Below, piece after piece: positions 6,701-14,445 of a DNA stretch of 20,174 nt. Within the stretch, counting starts at the first letter, position 1, and each line of letters begins with the position of its first letter. The stretch is from an uncultured Collinsella sp. (GTDB lineage Bacteria; Actinomycetota; Coriobacteriia; Coriobacteriales; Coriobacteriaceae). Made by a program: the position numbers and the translations under genes. The notes beneath the pieces are model-generated. The model had not been told where the DNA came from and ran no database searches. It saw only the letters and a list, made by a program, of their open reading frames with translations. The DNA lies in contig CABQJJ010000028.1 in NCBI GenBank assembly GCA_902464485.1, forward strand, positions 1 to 20,174, given 5' to 3'.

Positions 6701-7438
6701 ATGACCGAAACGTCTGAGCTCGATTTTAGCGGCAAGGAACAGCTGTACTCTCAGCTGTACGATATCCTGTTCCAGGAAATTACGAGCGGTGCCTACAAGA
6801 TTGGCGACTATATTCCCTCCGAAAGCGATCTTATGAAGCGCTATGACGTTTCGCGTGCAACGGCGCGCAAAGCGATGGAGCTGCTTTCTAATAATGGCTT
6901 GATTGAGAAGAAGCGCGGCCGCGGATCCGAGGTTATTGCCAACGTGCCGCTCAGCTCGCCCAGGCGTGTCTCGAGCTATATCAAAAAGAATGTGGACGAG
7001 TTTGCAGTGCCGCAAAAACGCTTGATTGAGTCTGGCGTTGTAGCCATGCCCCAGCACGTCGCCCGCGAGCTGGGCTTGGCTGAGGGCACAAAGGCCTTCT
7101 GCCTTCGCCGTGTGCGCGTGTCAGGCGATCGTCCGTTCTATCTTGAGACGATTTATTACGAAGACGGTTATGTCCCGCATATTGCGGAGCGCGACTTTTC
7201 CAAGGAATCACTTCGCGCTTATCTCAATAACTCGTGCGATATTCGCTGGAGCCGTGTGAGCCAAAAGATTGGAGCTTGCGTTGCTACCGGCGAGCAAGCC
7301 GAGCTTTTGGGCATAAGCGTTGGTGCTCCGCTGCTCAACATTACGCGGGTTTCTCATGACCAGCAGAATGTGCCCCGTGAGTATGTGGAGTCGTTCTATC
7401 GCGCCGACCTCTACCGCCTCGAGATCGAACTCGATTAA
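6701..7438 (+). CDS. GntR-family transcriptional regulator, HutC/UTRA type
   Basis: This 245-residue regulator has an N-terminal winged-helix GntR domain (about 12-78), with QLYSQLYDILFQEITSGAYK, the IPSESDLMKRYDVSRATARK recognition region and the GRGSEV wing. A C-terminal UTRA effector domain follows (about 95-240), with YLETIYYEDGYVP and a closing RADLYRLEIELD. UTRA domains typically bind phosphorylated sugars or related metabolites, so it may sense an intermediate of the surrounding sugar pathway. An ATG at 6698 directly precedes the ATG at 6701; GGAGG at 6692-6696 is too close to the first, so 6701 is chosen. It lies between the kinase-deoC gene and the transaldolase-like gene and probably controls one or both. 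Confidence 0.88.
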   Translation: MTETSELDFSGKEQLYSQLYDILFQEITSGAYKIGDYIPSESDLMKRYDVSRATARKAMELLSNNGLIEKKRGRGSEVIANVPLSSPRRVSSYIKKNVDEFAVPQKRLIESGVVAMPQHVARELGLAEGTKAFCLRRVRVSGDRPFYLETIYYEDGYVPHIAERDFSKESLRAYLNNSCDIRWSRVSQKIGACVATGEQAELLGISVGAPLLNITRVSHDQQNVPREYVESFYRADLYRLEIELD

Positions 7439-7493
7439 GGGGCTTGCCGTTCTGCTCTGATGCGGCCGCGCTTTTTACAAACAATTCAGTCCG

Positions 7494-7529
7494 TACATTT
7501 CTACATCATCATGTATGTAAGGAGTACAT
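7494..7529 (+). promoter_or_regulatory. Cluster of TACAT/ATGTA half sites before the transaldolase-like gene
   Basis: TACAT occurs at 7494, 7502 and 7525, and ATGTA at 7511 and 7515. The pair TACATCATCATGTA (7502-7515) is an inverted repeat with a 4-base spacer, placed just upstream of the AAGGAG ribosome site. It is a candidate operator for the adjacent GntR regulator. No clear promoter boxes were fixed. Confidence 0.35.
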
Positions 7530-7530
7530 T

Positions 7531-8235
7531 ATGGCAATCAAGGTATTTGCTGACGGTGCTAATCTCGAGGGCATGCTCGACATGGCCGAGAACGGTAACG
7601 TTCAGGGCTTTACGACTAATCCCTCGCTTATGAAGGCGGGCGGTGTGACTGATTACCGCGAGTTTGCTAAGACCGTGCTCGAGCACATTACCGATGTTTC
7701 GGTTTCCTTCGAGGTCTTTGCGGACGATGAAGCGGGCATGGAGGCCGAGGCTCGTGAGATTGCGACTTGGGCCGACAACGTCTATGTCAAGATTCCCGCA
7801 CTCAACACCAAGGGTGAGTCGACAGCGGCGCTCGTTAAGCGCCTTTCTGCCGACGGCATCAAGGTCAACGTCACGACGATTTTTACTCCCGAGCAGGTCG
7901 ATGAATTTGTTGACGCTGTTTCTGCTGAGACCCCGTCTATTATTTCGATTTTTGCCGGCCGTATTGCCGACACTGGTGTCGACCCGCTGCCGTTGATGGC
8001 CGAATCCGTCAAAAAGGCTGCGGCAAAGCCGCTGTGCGAGGTGCTGTGGGCGTCTACTCGCGAGCTTCTGAATATCTACCAGGCCGAGTCTGTAGGATGC
8101 CAGATTATCACCGTGCCTAACGGCATTCTGGCCAAGCGCAAGAACGTCGGCAAGGATCTTATGGAGTATTCGCTCGACACCGTTAAGGGTTTTGCGCGCG
8201 ACATCGAATCGCTTGGATTCCATATCCTGCCGTAA
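7531..8235 (+). CDS. Transaldolase-like fructose-6-phosphate aldolase
   Basis: This 234-residue protein belongs to the small transaldolase family (FSA/TalC/MipB type). It keeps the active-site frame: Asp8 in VFADGAN, TTNPSL (28-33), the Schiff-base Lys87 in VYVKIPA, and NVTTIFTPEQ (113-122). Members either exchange dihydroxyacetone units (transaldolase) or split fructose 6-phosphate to dihydroxyacetone and glyceraldehyde 3-phosphate. Sequence alone does not settle which applies here. The ATG has AAGGAG upstream with 6-base spacing. It follows the GntR gene by 92 bases and is closed by a strong terminator, making a regulator-plus-aldolase unit. Confidence 0.85.
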   Translation: MAIKVFADGANLEGMLDMAENGNVQGFTTNPSLMKAGGVTDYREFAKTVLEHITDVSVSFEVFADDEAGMEAEAREIATWADNVYVKIPALNTKGESTAALVKRLSADGIKVNVTTIFTPEQVDEFVDAVSAETPSIISIFAGRIADTGVDPLPLMAESVKKAAAKPLCEVLWASTRELLNIYQAESVGCQIITVPNGILAKRKNVGKDLMEYSLDTVKGFARDIESLGFHILP

Positions 8236-8316
8236 CCGGACGGGCCAAAACGCCTGTATCGATTGATGACAGAAGGAATAAGGGCTGCCGTTGCCTGTAC
8301 GGCGGCGGCTCGGAGT

Positions 8317-8370
8317 GCCCCAAGCCGGCAAAGGTGTGTAGCTTTTGCCGGCTTGGGGCTTTTGGGTTTT
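8317..8370 (+). terminator. Intrinsic terminator after the transaldolase-like gene
   Basis: GCCCCAAGCCGGCAAA (8317-8332) pairs perfectly over 16 bases with TTTGCCGGCTTGGGGC (8344-8359) around an 11-base loop. It is followed by TTTTGGGTTTT. It lies 81 bases after the stop codon. Confidence 0.88.
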
Positions 8371-8576
8371 GAGATGATATTTCCAGCTGAGGCCTCTGGC
8401 GGAAAACGCATCCCAGAATGGCGGCGGGAAACGGGCTGCCGTTTCCGGATGGACTGTCGATGCCCTTCGCTGTAGAGGTGGGCCGTGGGCAATTCGCTCC
8501 TATGTTTCCAAATGAATACGCTGTGAGCCGAGAAAGACGATTTTCCCCGCAAGCACTCTAGTATGCTAAAGTACCC
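8371..8576. other. Gene-free stretch before the his operon
   Basis: I see no gene between the terminator at 8370 and the his leader hairpin. It contains one REP-like pair (8398-8447) and presumably the his promoter near 8540-8570, where TATGCT at 8562-8567 is a possible -10 without a convincing -35. No run of histidine codons that would suggest a leader peptide was found. Confidence 0.5.
8398..8447. repeat. REP-like inverted pair related to the 1121-1262 cluster
   Basis: An inverted unit GGCGGAAAACGCATCCCAG (8398-8416) is followed by a forward unit CGGGCTGCCGTTTCCGG (8432-8448). The second shares TGCCGTTTCCGG with the unit at 1128-1139. The first, reverse-complemented, reads CTGGGATGCGTTTTCCGCC, the same pattern as the 1241-1262 unit. 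Confidence 0.5.
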
Positions 8577-8606
8577 AGAAGACCGGCGGAGCTATGCCGG
8601 TCTTCT
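8577..8606 (+). promoter_or_regulatory. Leader hairpin of the his operon
   Basis: AGAAGACCGGC (8577-8587) pairs perfectly with GCCGGTCTTCT (8596-8606) around an 8-base loop, 36 bases before the hisZG start. It is followed by GTTCTATATG, a poor T tract. It may be a 5'-UTR stabiliser or a weak attenuator; no T-box or histidine leader peptide was recognised. Confidence 0.4.
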
Positions 8607-8642
8607 GTTCTATATGAAACACAGCATGAGGAGGCTCACCAG

Positions 8643-10358
8643 ATGACGGCCACACCGTGGGGATTCCGGGACATATTGCCCGAGGAGGCTCAGGCGCGCG
8701 AGGAGATTGCGCTGACGGTGAAAGGCTGCTTTAGGGAGCATCATTACCTGCCGGTCGAGACGCCGCTGCTCGAGGACAAGGGCTCGCTCGAGGAGGGCGG
8801 CCGCATTGCGGACACGCCGTTTAAGCTCTTTGACGACGACGGTCGCCTGCTGGTGGTCCGTCCCGACAACACGCTGCCGATCGTGCGCCTGGTTTCGACT
8901 CGCATGCGTGCGGCCGATCTGCCGCTGCGCCTGCGCTACGAGGCGCCGGTGGTTCGCGAGTGCCAGCGCAATGCTGGCGGCTCGCGTCAGTTTACGCAAC
9001 TGGGTTTTGAGCTCATCGGTGTGGGCGACACCGCGGGCGATGTCGAGATCGTTTCGCTGGTGGCGGAGGCCGTGCACGAGCTGGCACTTCCCGATGCGCG
9101 CATTATTGCAGGTAGCGTGCGTCCGTTTAAGGAATTGCTCGCGGTATGCGAGGATCGTGAGCTGGCTGCCGAGGCCCTGCGCTGCGTGCACGCCAACGAC
9201 TTTGTGGGCCTCGATGCCCGCGTGGCTGCCAGCGCTGAGCCCGAGGCCGTCAAGGCCGCCATTAGCGAGCTGCCGCGCCTGCACGGTGGCCCCGAAGTGC
9301 TCGACCGCGTGGACGCGCTGCTGGCGGCGGCCGGTATCGTTGCGCCGCTTACGCGCGAGCTGCGCGCTCTGGTCGAGGGCCTGGCTCCCGAGGATGCTCA
9401 GGTGCTGTCGTTCGACTTCTCCATCATGAACTCGTTTGATTACTACACGGGTCTGGTCTTTAAGGCCTATGCCGGCGGCCTGCCCGATCCGGTGGGCTCG
9501 GGCGGTCGCTACGACTCCATCTTTACCGGTGCGTTTGGCGACGGCATTGAGGTGCCGGCGGCGGGCTTTGCCTTTTCGCTCGAGCGTCTGGAGGCCGCGC
9601 GCACCTCTGCCGAGGACGCTGCTTCCGATGGCGATCACGCCGCGGGCCGTGGCGCCGAGGGTCCGCTGCGTATCGCCGTGCCCAAGGGCTCGCTCAAGGC
9701 CGATACGCTCGACGTGCTCGAGGCTGCGGGCTTGGACGTCTCTGAGCTGCGCGACCCCGGTCGTCACCTGATCGTGCGCGGCCGCGACACGCGTGCCGGC
9801 GAGGGCGCGGTCGGAGATATCGAGTTTGTTATCGTGCGCCCCAGCGACGCGCCCGCCTTTGTGGGCTGCGGTGGTGCCGATTGCGGCATCTGCGGTTGGG
9901 ACTCGCTCATCGAGGCCGATCTCAACCTGCTGCAACTGGTTGACTTGGGATACGGTCTGTGCACCTTTATCGAGGCAGAGCCCGCATGGCGCGCCGGCCA
10001 GGCTGAGCGCAACTATGCCCGCCGCGGCTCGCTTCGCGTGGCCACCAAGTACCCGCGCATCGCGAGCGCCTGGTATGCCGAGCGCGGCGTAAACGCCGAC
10101 ATCGTTTCGCTGCACGGCAACATCGAGCTGGGGCCCATTGTCGGCATGACCGATCGCATTGTGGATATTACCGCCACGGGTGCCACGCTGCGCGACAACG
10201 ACTTGGTCATCACCGGCCGCATCATGGACTGCACGGCCCGCTTCTTCGTCAACCCAGGCGCCGCACGCCTGGATCCGCGCGTGCGCAATCTGGCCGATCG
10301 CCTGGCGGCTGCCGTGAAGGACAAGCATTTTGAGCCCGTCGCGGGCTCGGCGCAATAG
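8643..10358 (+). CDS. hisZG: Fused HisZ-HisG ATP phosphoribosyltransferase
   Basis: One 571-residue frame holds both parts of the first histidine enzyme, which joins ATP and PRPP to form phosphoribosyl-ATP. Residues 1 to about 318 are HisZ, the histidyl-tRNA-synthetase-like regulatory part: PWGFRDILPEEA (5-16), the RPDNTLPIVRLVSTR class-II motif 2 region, and GGRYDSIF near 288 followed by AAGFAFSLERL. An Ala/Asp/Gly-rich linker (about 319-340) leads to short-form HisG (341-560): LRIAVPKGSLKADTL, VRPSDAPAFVGCGGADCGI and the PRPP-binding DITATGATLRDNDL (508-521). The C-terminal regulatory domain of long HisG is absent, as expected when HisZ is present. GAGGAGG at 8628-8634 supports the start. 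The fused form is unusual; elsewhere the two are separate genes forming a hetero-octamer. Confidence 0.9.
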   Translation: MTATPWGFRDILPEEAQAREEIALTVKGCFREHHYLPVETPLLEDKGSLEEGGRIADTPFKLFDDDGRLLVVRPDNTLPIVRLVSTRMRAADLPLRLRYEAPVVRECQRNAGGSRQFTQLGFELIGVGDTAGDVEIVSLVAEAVHELALPDARIIAGSVRPFKELLAVCEDRELAAEALRCVHANDFVGLDARVAASAEPEAVKAAISELPRLHGGPEVLDRVDALLAAAGIVAPLTRELRALVEGLAPEDAQVLSFDFSIMNSFDYYTGLVFKAYAGGLPDPVGSGGRYDSIFTGAFGDGIEVPAAGFAFSLERLEAARTSAEDAASDGDHAAGRGAEGPLRIAVPKGSLKADTLDVLEAAGLDVSELRDPGRHLIVRGRDTRAGEGAVGDIEFVIVRPSDAPAFVGCGGADCGICGWDSLIEADLNLLQLVDLGYGLCTFIEAEPAWRAGQAERNYARRGSLRVATKYPRIASAWYAERGVNADIVSLHGNIELGPIVGMTDRIVDITATGATLRDNDLVITGRIMDCTARFFVNPGAARLDPRVRNLADRLAAAVKDKHFEPVAGSAQ

Positions 10359-10463
10359 CGCGAGCACGCACGGGCGCCCCAACGTACGGGCTGCGGGTCG
10401 ATTGGCGCCGCCGCCCGGCCTCTCGTTTTTCGAATGCAACCTCGACCGATAGGGGATACCGAT

Positions 10464-11900
10464 ATGAAGACTATCAAGCTTGCTCCCGGTGAGCGTCTCG
10501 TTACCAACCAGCTCAACCGTAAGGGCGTGCTGCCGCAAAACATCGTCGACGCCGCCCGCGATATCGTGGCCAACGTGCGCGCCAACGGTGATGCCGCGGT
10601 GCGCGATTACTGCCAGCGTTTTGACGGTGTTGAGCTGCAGGGCTTCCGTCTGCCGCAAGAGCAGATCGATGCCGCGCTCGAAGGCCTCGACCCGGCCTTT
10701 GTCGCCGCGCTTGAGAAGGCCGCGCGCCAGATTCGCGAGTTCCACCAGCGCGAGGTCGAGCAGAGCTGGTTTACCACGCGTGCGGATGGCACGATACTCG
10801 GCGTTAAGGTGACCCCGCTCGCGGCGGCCGGCATCTACGTGCCGGGCGGTCGTGCGCAGTATCCCTCCACGGTGCTCATGAATGCCATCCCCGCCAAGGT
10901 CGCCGGCGTCAAGCGCGTGGTTATGGTGACTCCGCCGCAAAAGGATGGCCTGATCAGCCCGTATACGCTCGCCGCGGCAAAGCTCGGCGGCGTGGACGAG
11001 ATCTATATGGTGGGAGGCGCTCAGGCCGTGGCCGCACTGGCATACGGTACTGAGACCATTCCGCGCGTCGACAAAATCACCGGCCCGGGCAACGCCTTTG
11101 TCGCCGCTGCCAAACAGATTGTCTCGGGTGACGTGGGTATCGATATGGTCGCCGGTCCCTCCGAGGTCTGCGTGCTGGCTGACGCCACGGCCAAGCCCAT
11201 GGTGGTCGCGGCCGACCTGATGGCCCAGGCCGAGCACGACCCGCTGGCAGCTTGCTATCTGGTGACCTGCGACGAGCAGTTTGCGCGCGAGGTCGAGGCG
11301 GGTATCGACGTTCTGGTGGCGCAGTCGCCGCGTGCCGAGATCACACGCGCCTCGCTCGACAATGAGGGCACTATCGTGGTGGCCGCCGACATGGCTGCCG
11401 CCGTCGAGGCCGTGAACACCGTGGCGCCCGAGCACTTGGAGCTGCACTGCAAGGATGCGATGGGCCTGCTTGGCGGTATCCGCAACGCCGGCGCCATCTT
11501 TGTGGGCGCTTGGAGCTCCGAGCCGCTCGGCGATTATGTTGCCGGCCCCAACCACACGCTGCCGACCGGCGGTACGGCCATGTTCTCCAACCCGCTTTCG
11601 GTCGAAGAGTTCGTTAAGCGCTCGAGCGTTATCTGCTATACGCCCGAAGGTCTGCTCTCCGACGCTCCCGCTACGCAGCGTCTGGCCGAGGCCGAGGGCC
11701 TGTGGGCGCACGCACTTTCGGCCGCGCTGCGTCGCCGTGTGCTGGAACAGGGCGAGGATTCCGTGAGCGCCGAGTCGCTGGCCGCGGCCGACCTGACCAA
11801 GGTTGCCTGGCCGGGCGACGCCGTGGCGACGGTTGCCGAGGGCGTAGACCTGGCGGCTGCAGGCGCGGATGGCGCTGGCGCGACCGGCGGGGAGGCCTAA
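10464..11900 (+). CDS. hisD: Histidinol dehydrogenase
   Basis: This enzyme oxidises L-histidinol to L-histidine in two NAD-dependent steps. The 478-residue protein shows GIYVPGGRAQYPSTVLMNAI (123-142), KITGPGN (204-210), the zinc ligands Gln255 and His258 in QAEHD, Asp357 in LGDYVAGPNH, His416 in GLWAHA, and the catalytic pair Glu323-His324 in PEHLELH. ATG 10464 is chosen because AGGGGA lies 7 bases upstream; an in-frame ATG at 10434 lacks a site. The C-terminus is about 40-50 residues longer than usual and ends in a low-complexity Ala/Gly tail. It follows hisZG after a 105-base gap with no clear structure, and hisC begins 1 base after its stop. Confidence 0.95.
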   Translation: MKTIKLAPGERLVTNQLNRKGVLPQNIVDAARDIVANVRANGDAAVRDYCQRFDGVELQGFRLPQEQIDAALEGLDPAFVAALEKAARQIREFHQREVEQSWFTTRADGTILGVKVTPLAAAGIYVPGGRAQYPSTVLMNAIPAKVAGVKRVVMVTPPQKDGLISPYTLAAAKLGGVDEIYMVGGAQAVAALAYGTETIPRVDKITGPGNAFVAAAKQIVSGDVGIDMVAGPSEVCVLADATAKPMVVAADLMAQAEHDPLAACYLVTCDEQFAREVEAGIDVLVAQSPRAEITRASLDNEGTIVVAADMAAAVEAVNTVAPEHLELHCKDAMGLLGGIRNAGAIFVGAWSSEPLGDYVAGPNHTLPTGGTAMFSNPLSVEEFVKRSSVICYTPEGLLSDAPATQRLAEAEGLWAHALSAALRRRVLEQGEDSVSAESLAAADLTKVAWPGDAVATVAEGVDLAAAGADGAGATGGEA

Positions 11901-11901
11901 T

Positions 11902-13017
11902 ATGGCCGAGCTCACACCTCGCATGAAGGAGCTCGTCCAGCCCTACTTGGCCGGCATTGAGTCCTACGATCCCAACTTTACGCCCACGCGCATCAACCTT
12001 TCGGCCAACGAGAACACCTATCCCGTGCCTGCCGGCGTGCGCGAGGCGGTCGATGCGGCGCTTGCCGCCACCCCGCTCAACCGCTATCCCGATCCCATGT
12101 CCAACGACCTGCGCGACGAGCTTGCGGCCTGGCATGGCGTGACGCGCGAGAACATCTGCGTGGGAAACGGCGGCGACGAGCTGCTCTACAACTACCTGCT
12201 GGCGTTTGGCGGCGCGGGGCGGACCCTGCTCAACTGCCCGCCGTGCTTTAGCGAATACGCGTTTTTTGCGTCGCTCTGCCAGACCGAGGTGCTCGACGTG
12301 TGGCGCGACCCGGCGACCTTTGAGCTCGACCAGGCGGCTGTGCTCGCGGCGGCGCCCGAGTGCAGCCTGGCCATCGTGACCTCGCCCAATAATCCCACGG
12401 GCGACGTGGCCCCGCTCGACTTTGTTGCGGCGCTGTGCGATGCCTGCCCCGGCATGGTGATGGTTGACGAGGCCTACGTTGAGTTTGCCGACGATTCGTT
12501 TGGCGCGGCAACTACGGCGCAGGGACTTATCGCCGAGCATCCCAACCTGGTGATTCTGCACACGCTGTCCAAGGCGTTTGGCGCCGCCGGCACGCGTCTG
12601 GGTTATGTGATCGCAGCGCCCGAGGTTATCGAGGTGTTCGCGGCGATTCGCCAGATTTACTCGGTCAACGTGCTGAGCCAGGCGGCGGCGCTTGCCTGCG
12701 TGCGTGCGCGCGATGCCTATGCGCCCGTGGTGGCGCAGGTCGCATCCGAGCGCGAACGCGAGCTGGCCGCCTTGCGTGCGATGGCTGCTGAGGGTCTGCC
12801 CGTGGAGGCATGGCCGAGCGCGGCGAACTTTGTGCTCGTACGCACGCCACGCGCCACGCTCGTGCGCGAGCGTCTGCGCGATGAGTACTCCATCCTGGTG
12901 CGCGACTTTAGCTACGCGCCGGGACTTGCGGATTGCCTGCGCATTACCGTGGGTACGCCGCAGGAAAACGACGAGGTACTGGCTGCGTTTGCCGCGCTGG
13001 TGAAGGAGGAGATGTAG
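11902..13017 (+). CDS. hisC: Histidinol-phosphate aminotransferase
   Basis: This pyridoxal-phosphate enzyme converts imidazole acetol phosphate to histidinol phosphate using glutamate. The 371-residue class I/II aminotransferase shows LSANENTYPVP (33-43), RYPDP (61-65), the GNGGDELL phosphate-binding turn (89-96), SPNNPTG (161-167), DEAYVEF (189-195) and the PLP lysine Lys224 in LSKAFGAAGTRLGY. The ATG at 11902 has GGAGG at 11891-11895, which lies inside the end of hisD, so the two are translationally coupled. Its stop codon directly abuts the hisB ATG. Confidence 0.95.
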   Translation: MAELTPRMKELVQPYLAGIESYDPNFTPTRINLSANENTYPVPAGVREAVDAALAATPLNRYPDPMSNDLRDELAAWHGVTRENICVGNGGDELLYNYLLAFGGAGRTLLNCPPCFSEYAFFASLCQTEVLDVWRDPATFELDQAAVLAAAPECSLAIVTSPNNPTGDVAPLDFVAALCDACPGMVMVDEAYVEFADDSFGAATTAQGLIAEHPNLVILHTLSKAFGAAGTRLGYVIAAPEVIEVFAAIRQIYSVNVLSQAAALACVRARDAYAPVVAQVASERERELAALRAMAAEGLPVEAWPSAANFVLVRTPRATLVRERLRDEYSILVRDFSYAPGLADCLRITVGTPQENDEVLAAFAALVKEEM

Positions 13018-13605
13018 ATGGGCCGTTATGCCGAGGTAACCCGTAAGACGGGGGAGACCGACATTGTCGTCAAGCTCGACCTGGATGGAACCGGTGTGTG
13101 CGACATCTCAACCGGTGTGCCGTTTTTCGATCACATGCTCAACGCCTTTGGCCGCCATGGTCTGTTTGATTTGGCGGTGCATGCGGTGGGCGACGTGGAG
13201 GTCGACGCGCATCACACCGTCGAGGACACGGGCATTGTGCTGGGCGAGGCGTTTTGCCAGGCGCTGGGCGACAAGGCGGGCATCACGCGCTTTGCCGACG
13301 CGGCGATCGTCATGGACGAGACGCTCGTGATGGCCGCTGTGGACATCTCGGGTCGTGGGCAGGCCTACTGCGAGCTGCCCGTGCCGACTGAGCGCGTGGG
13401 CAGCTTCGATACCGAGCTGGCCGTTGAGTTCTTCTACGCCTTTGCGCGCGATGCCAAGCTCACGCTGCACGTGCGCGAGCTGGCGGGTGGCAATTCGCAC
13501 CACATTATCGAGGCCGCCTTTAAGGCCGTGGGCCGCACGATGCGCCACGCCTGCGAGCTGGACCCCCGCGTGCAAGGCATCCCCAGCACCAAGGGCTCGC
13601 TGTAA
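13018..13605 (+). CDS. hisB: Imidazoleglycerol-phosphate dehydratase
   Basis: This enzyme removes water from imidazole glycerol phosphate to give imidazole acetol phosphate, using manganese bound by histidines. The 195-residue mono-functional form shows FFDHML (37-42), DAHHTVEDTGI (63-73), the second metal motif NSHHIIEAAFKA and the typical end PSTKGSL. There is no fused phosphatase domain, consistent with a separate PHP phosphatase downstream. It starts immediately after the hisC stop, with AAGGAGGAG inside hisC. The TAA stop lies at the very edge of a large inverted repeat. Confidence 0.95.
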   Translation: MGRYAEVTRKTGETDIVVKLDLDGTGVCDISTGVPFFDHMLNAFGRHGLFDLAVHAVGDVEVDAHHTVEDTGIVLGEAFCQALGDKAGITRFADAAIVMDETLVMAAVDISGRGQAYCELPVPTERVGSFDTELAVEFFYAFARDAKLTLHVRELAGGNSHHIIEAAFKAVGRTMRHACELDPRVQGIPSTKGSL

Positions 13606-13718
13606 CCTGCCAAAAAGGGACAGGTTTATTTTGGCAGGTTTTATCTGCGGAAATGCTGTCTCATGCGGTGGGTAAACGTTTTACCGACCAAAATAAACCT
13701 GTCCCTTTTTGGCAGGTT
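13604..13718. repeat. 115-base palindromic element between hisB and hisH
   Basis: Arms of 31 bases at 13604-13634 and 13688-13718 are perfect reverse complements. Inside the left side, AACCTGCCAAAA (13604-13615) can instead pair with TTTTGGCAGGTT (13629-13640), giving a nested 12-base-pair hairpin followed by TTAT. The block TTTTGGCAGGTTTT occurs twice (13629-13642 and 13707-13720). The loop contains a third small stem, GGTAAA-CGT-TTTACC (13671-13685). The left arm starts with the last two bases of the hisB stop. It looks like a small non-autonomous (MITE/REP-like) element; no clear target-site duplication is visible. Confidence 0.8.
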
Positions 13719-13743
13719 TTGAATGGGAAAAAGGGAGGGTCGC

Positions 13744-14445
13744 GTGGACGAACCGAAGATTGTGGTGGTCGACTACCACAAGGGCAACTTGTCGAGCGTC
13801 GTGCGCGGGCTTGCGCGCGCCGGTGCCGCCGCCTGCACGTCGGACGATCCGGAGCAGATCCGCCGCGCCGACGGCCTGGTCATCCCGGGCGTGGGCGCGT
13901 TCTATGACGCGATCGCCTTTATGCGCCAGAGCGGCGAGGCGGACGTGGTGCTCGATGCCGTCGCCGCTGGAACTCCGTTGCTCGGCATCTGCCTGGGCCT
14001 TCAGCTATTTTTTGAGCGCGGCAACGAGGGCGTGCCGGCGGATGAGGGCGCGGCCGCGGACGGCAACGCCCCCGAGCGGGCCGGCGGCCCCTGGGTCGAT
14101 GGCCTGGGCATTATGCGCGGCTCGTGCACGCGCTTGGAGTCGAGCCGCCTAAAGGTGCCGCACGTGGGCTGGGACCAGGTGCACATGACGCCCGCCGGCG
14201 CGGCCGATCCGCTGCTTGCCGGTTTTGCCGAGGGCGCCAACATGTACTTCACCCACAGCTACGCGGTGGCAGACGATGCCGATGCCGCCGATATTCTGGC
14301 GCGCACGCATTACACGCGGAGCTTCCCGTGCATCGTGCGCCATGGCAACGTGTGGGGCTGCCAGTTCCATCCCGAGAAATCCTCGGCGCTGGGACAGCGC
14401 ATCCTTAAGAACTTCGTCAACATCGTCGAGGAGGCCGGCCGATGA
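13744..14445 (+). CDS. hisH: Imidazole glycerol phosphate synthase, glutaminase subunit
   Basis: HisH releases ammonia from glutamine and feeds it to HisF. The 233-residue class I glutaminase shows VDYHKGNLSSV (9-19), GLVIPGVGAF, the nucleophile Cys83 in GICLGLQ, VPHVGWDQV (138-146), and the catalytic His209 and Glu211 in CQFHPEKS. The GTG at 13744 is preferred because GGGAGGG lies a few bases upstream. An in-frame ATG at 13723 would add 7 residues but only has the repeat sequence before it. Residues about 93-117 form an Ala/Asp-rich insertion not typical of HisH. The TGA overlaps the hisA ATG. Confidence 0.93.
   Translation: MDEPKIVVVDYHKGNLSSVVRGLARAGAAACTSDDPEQIRRADGLVIPGVGAFYDAIAFMRQSGEADVVLDAVAAGTPLLGICLGLQLFFERGNEGVPADEGAAADGNAPERAGGPWVDGLGIMRGSCTRLESSRLKVPHVGWDQVHMTPAGAADPLLAGFAEGANMYFTHSYAVADDADAADILARTHYTRSFPCIVRHGNVWGCQFHPEKSSALGQRILKNFVNIVEEAGR

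Noticed and set aside
8470..8642. T-box or histidine leader-peptide attenuator before hisZG
   Set aside because: No histidine codon run, no T-box sequence and only one hairpin with a poor T tract were seen.
8610..11924. 1104-residue open frame on the minus strand opposite hisZG and hisD
   Set aside because: It is an antisense shadow created by high-GC codon usage of two clear his genes; its translation is His/Arg/Gly-rich without any domain.
13604..13718. CRISPR or tandem-repeat array
   Set aside because: There are only two inverted arms and one internal duplicate, without regular spacers; it is a palindromic element.
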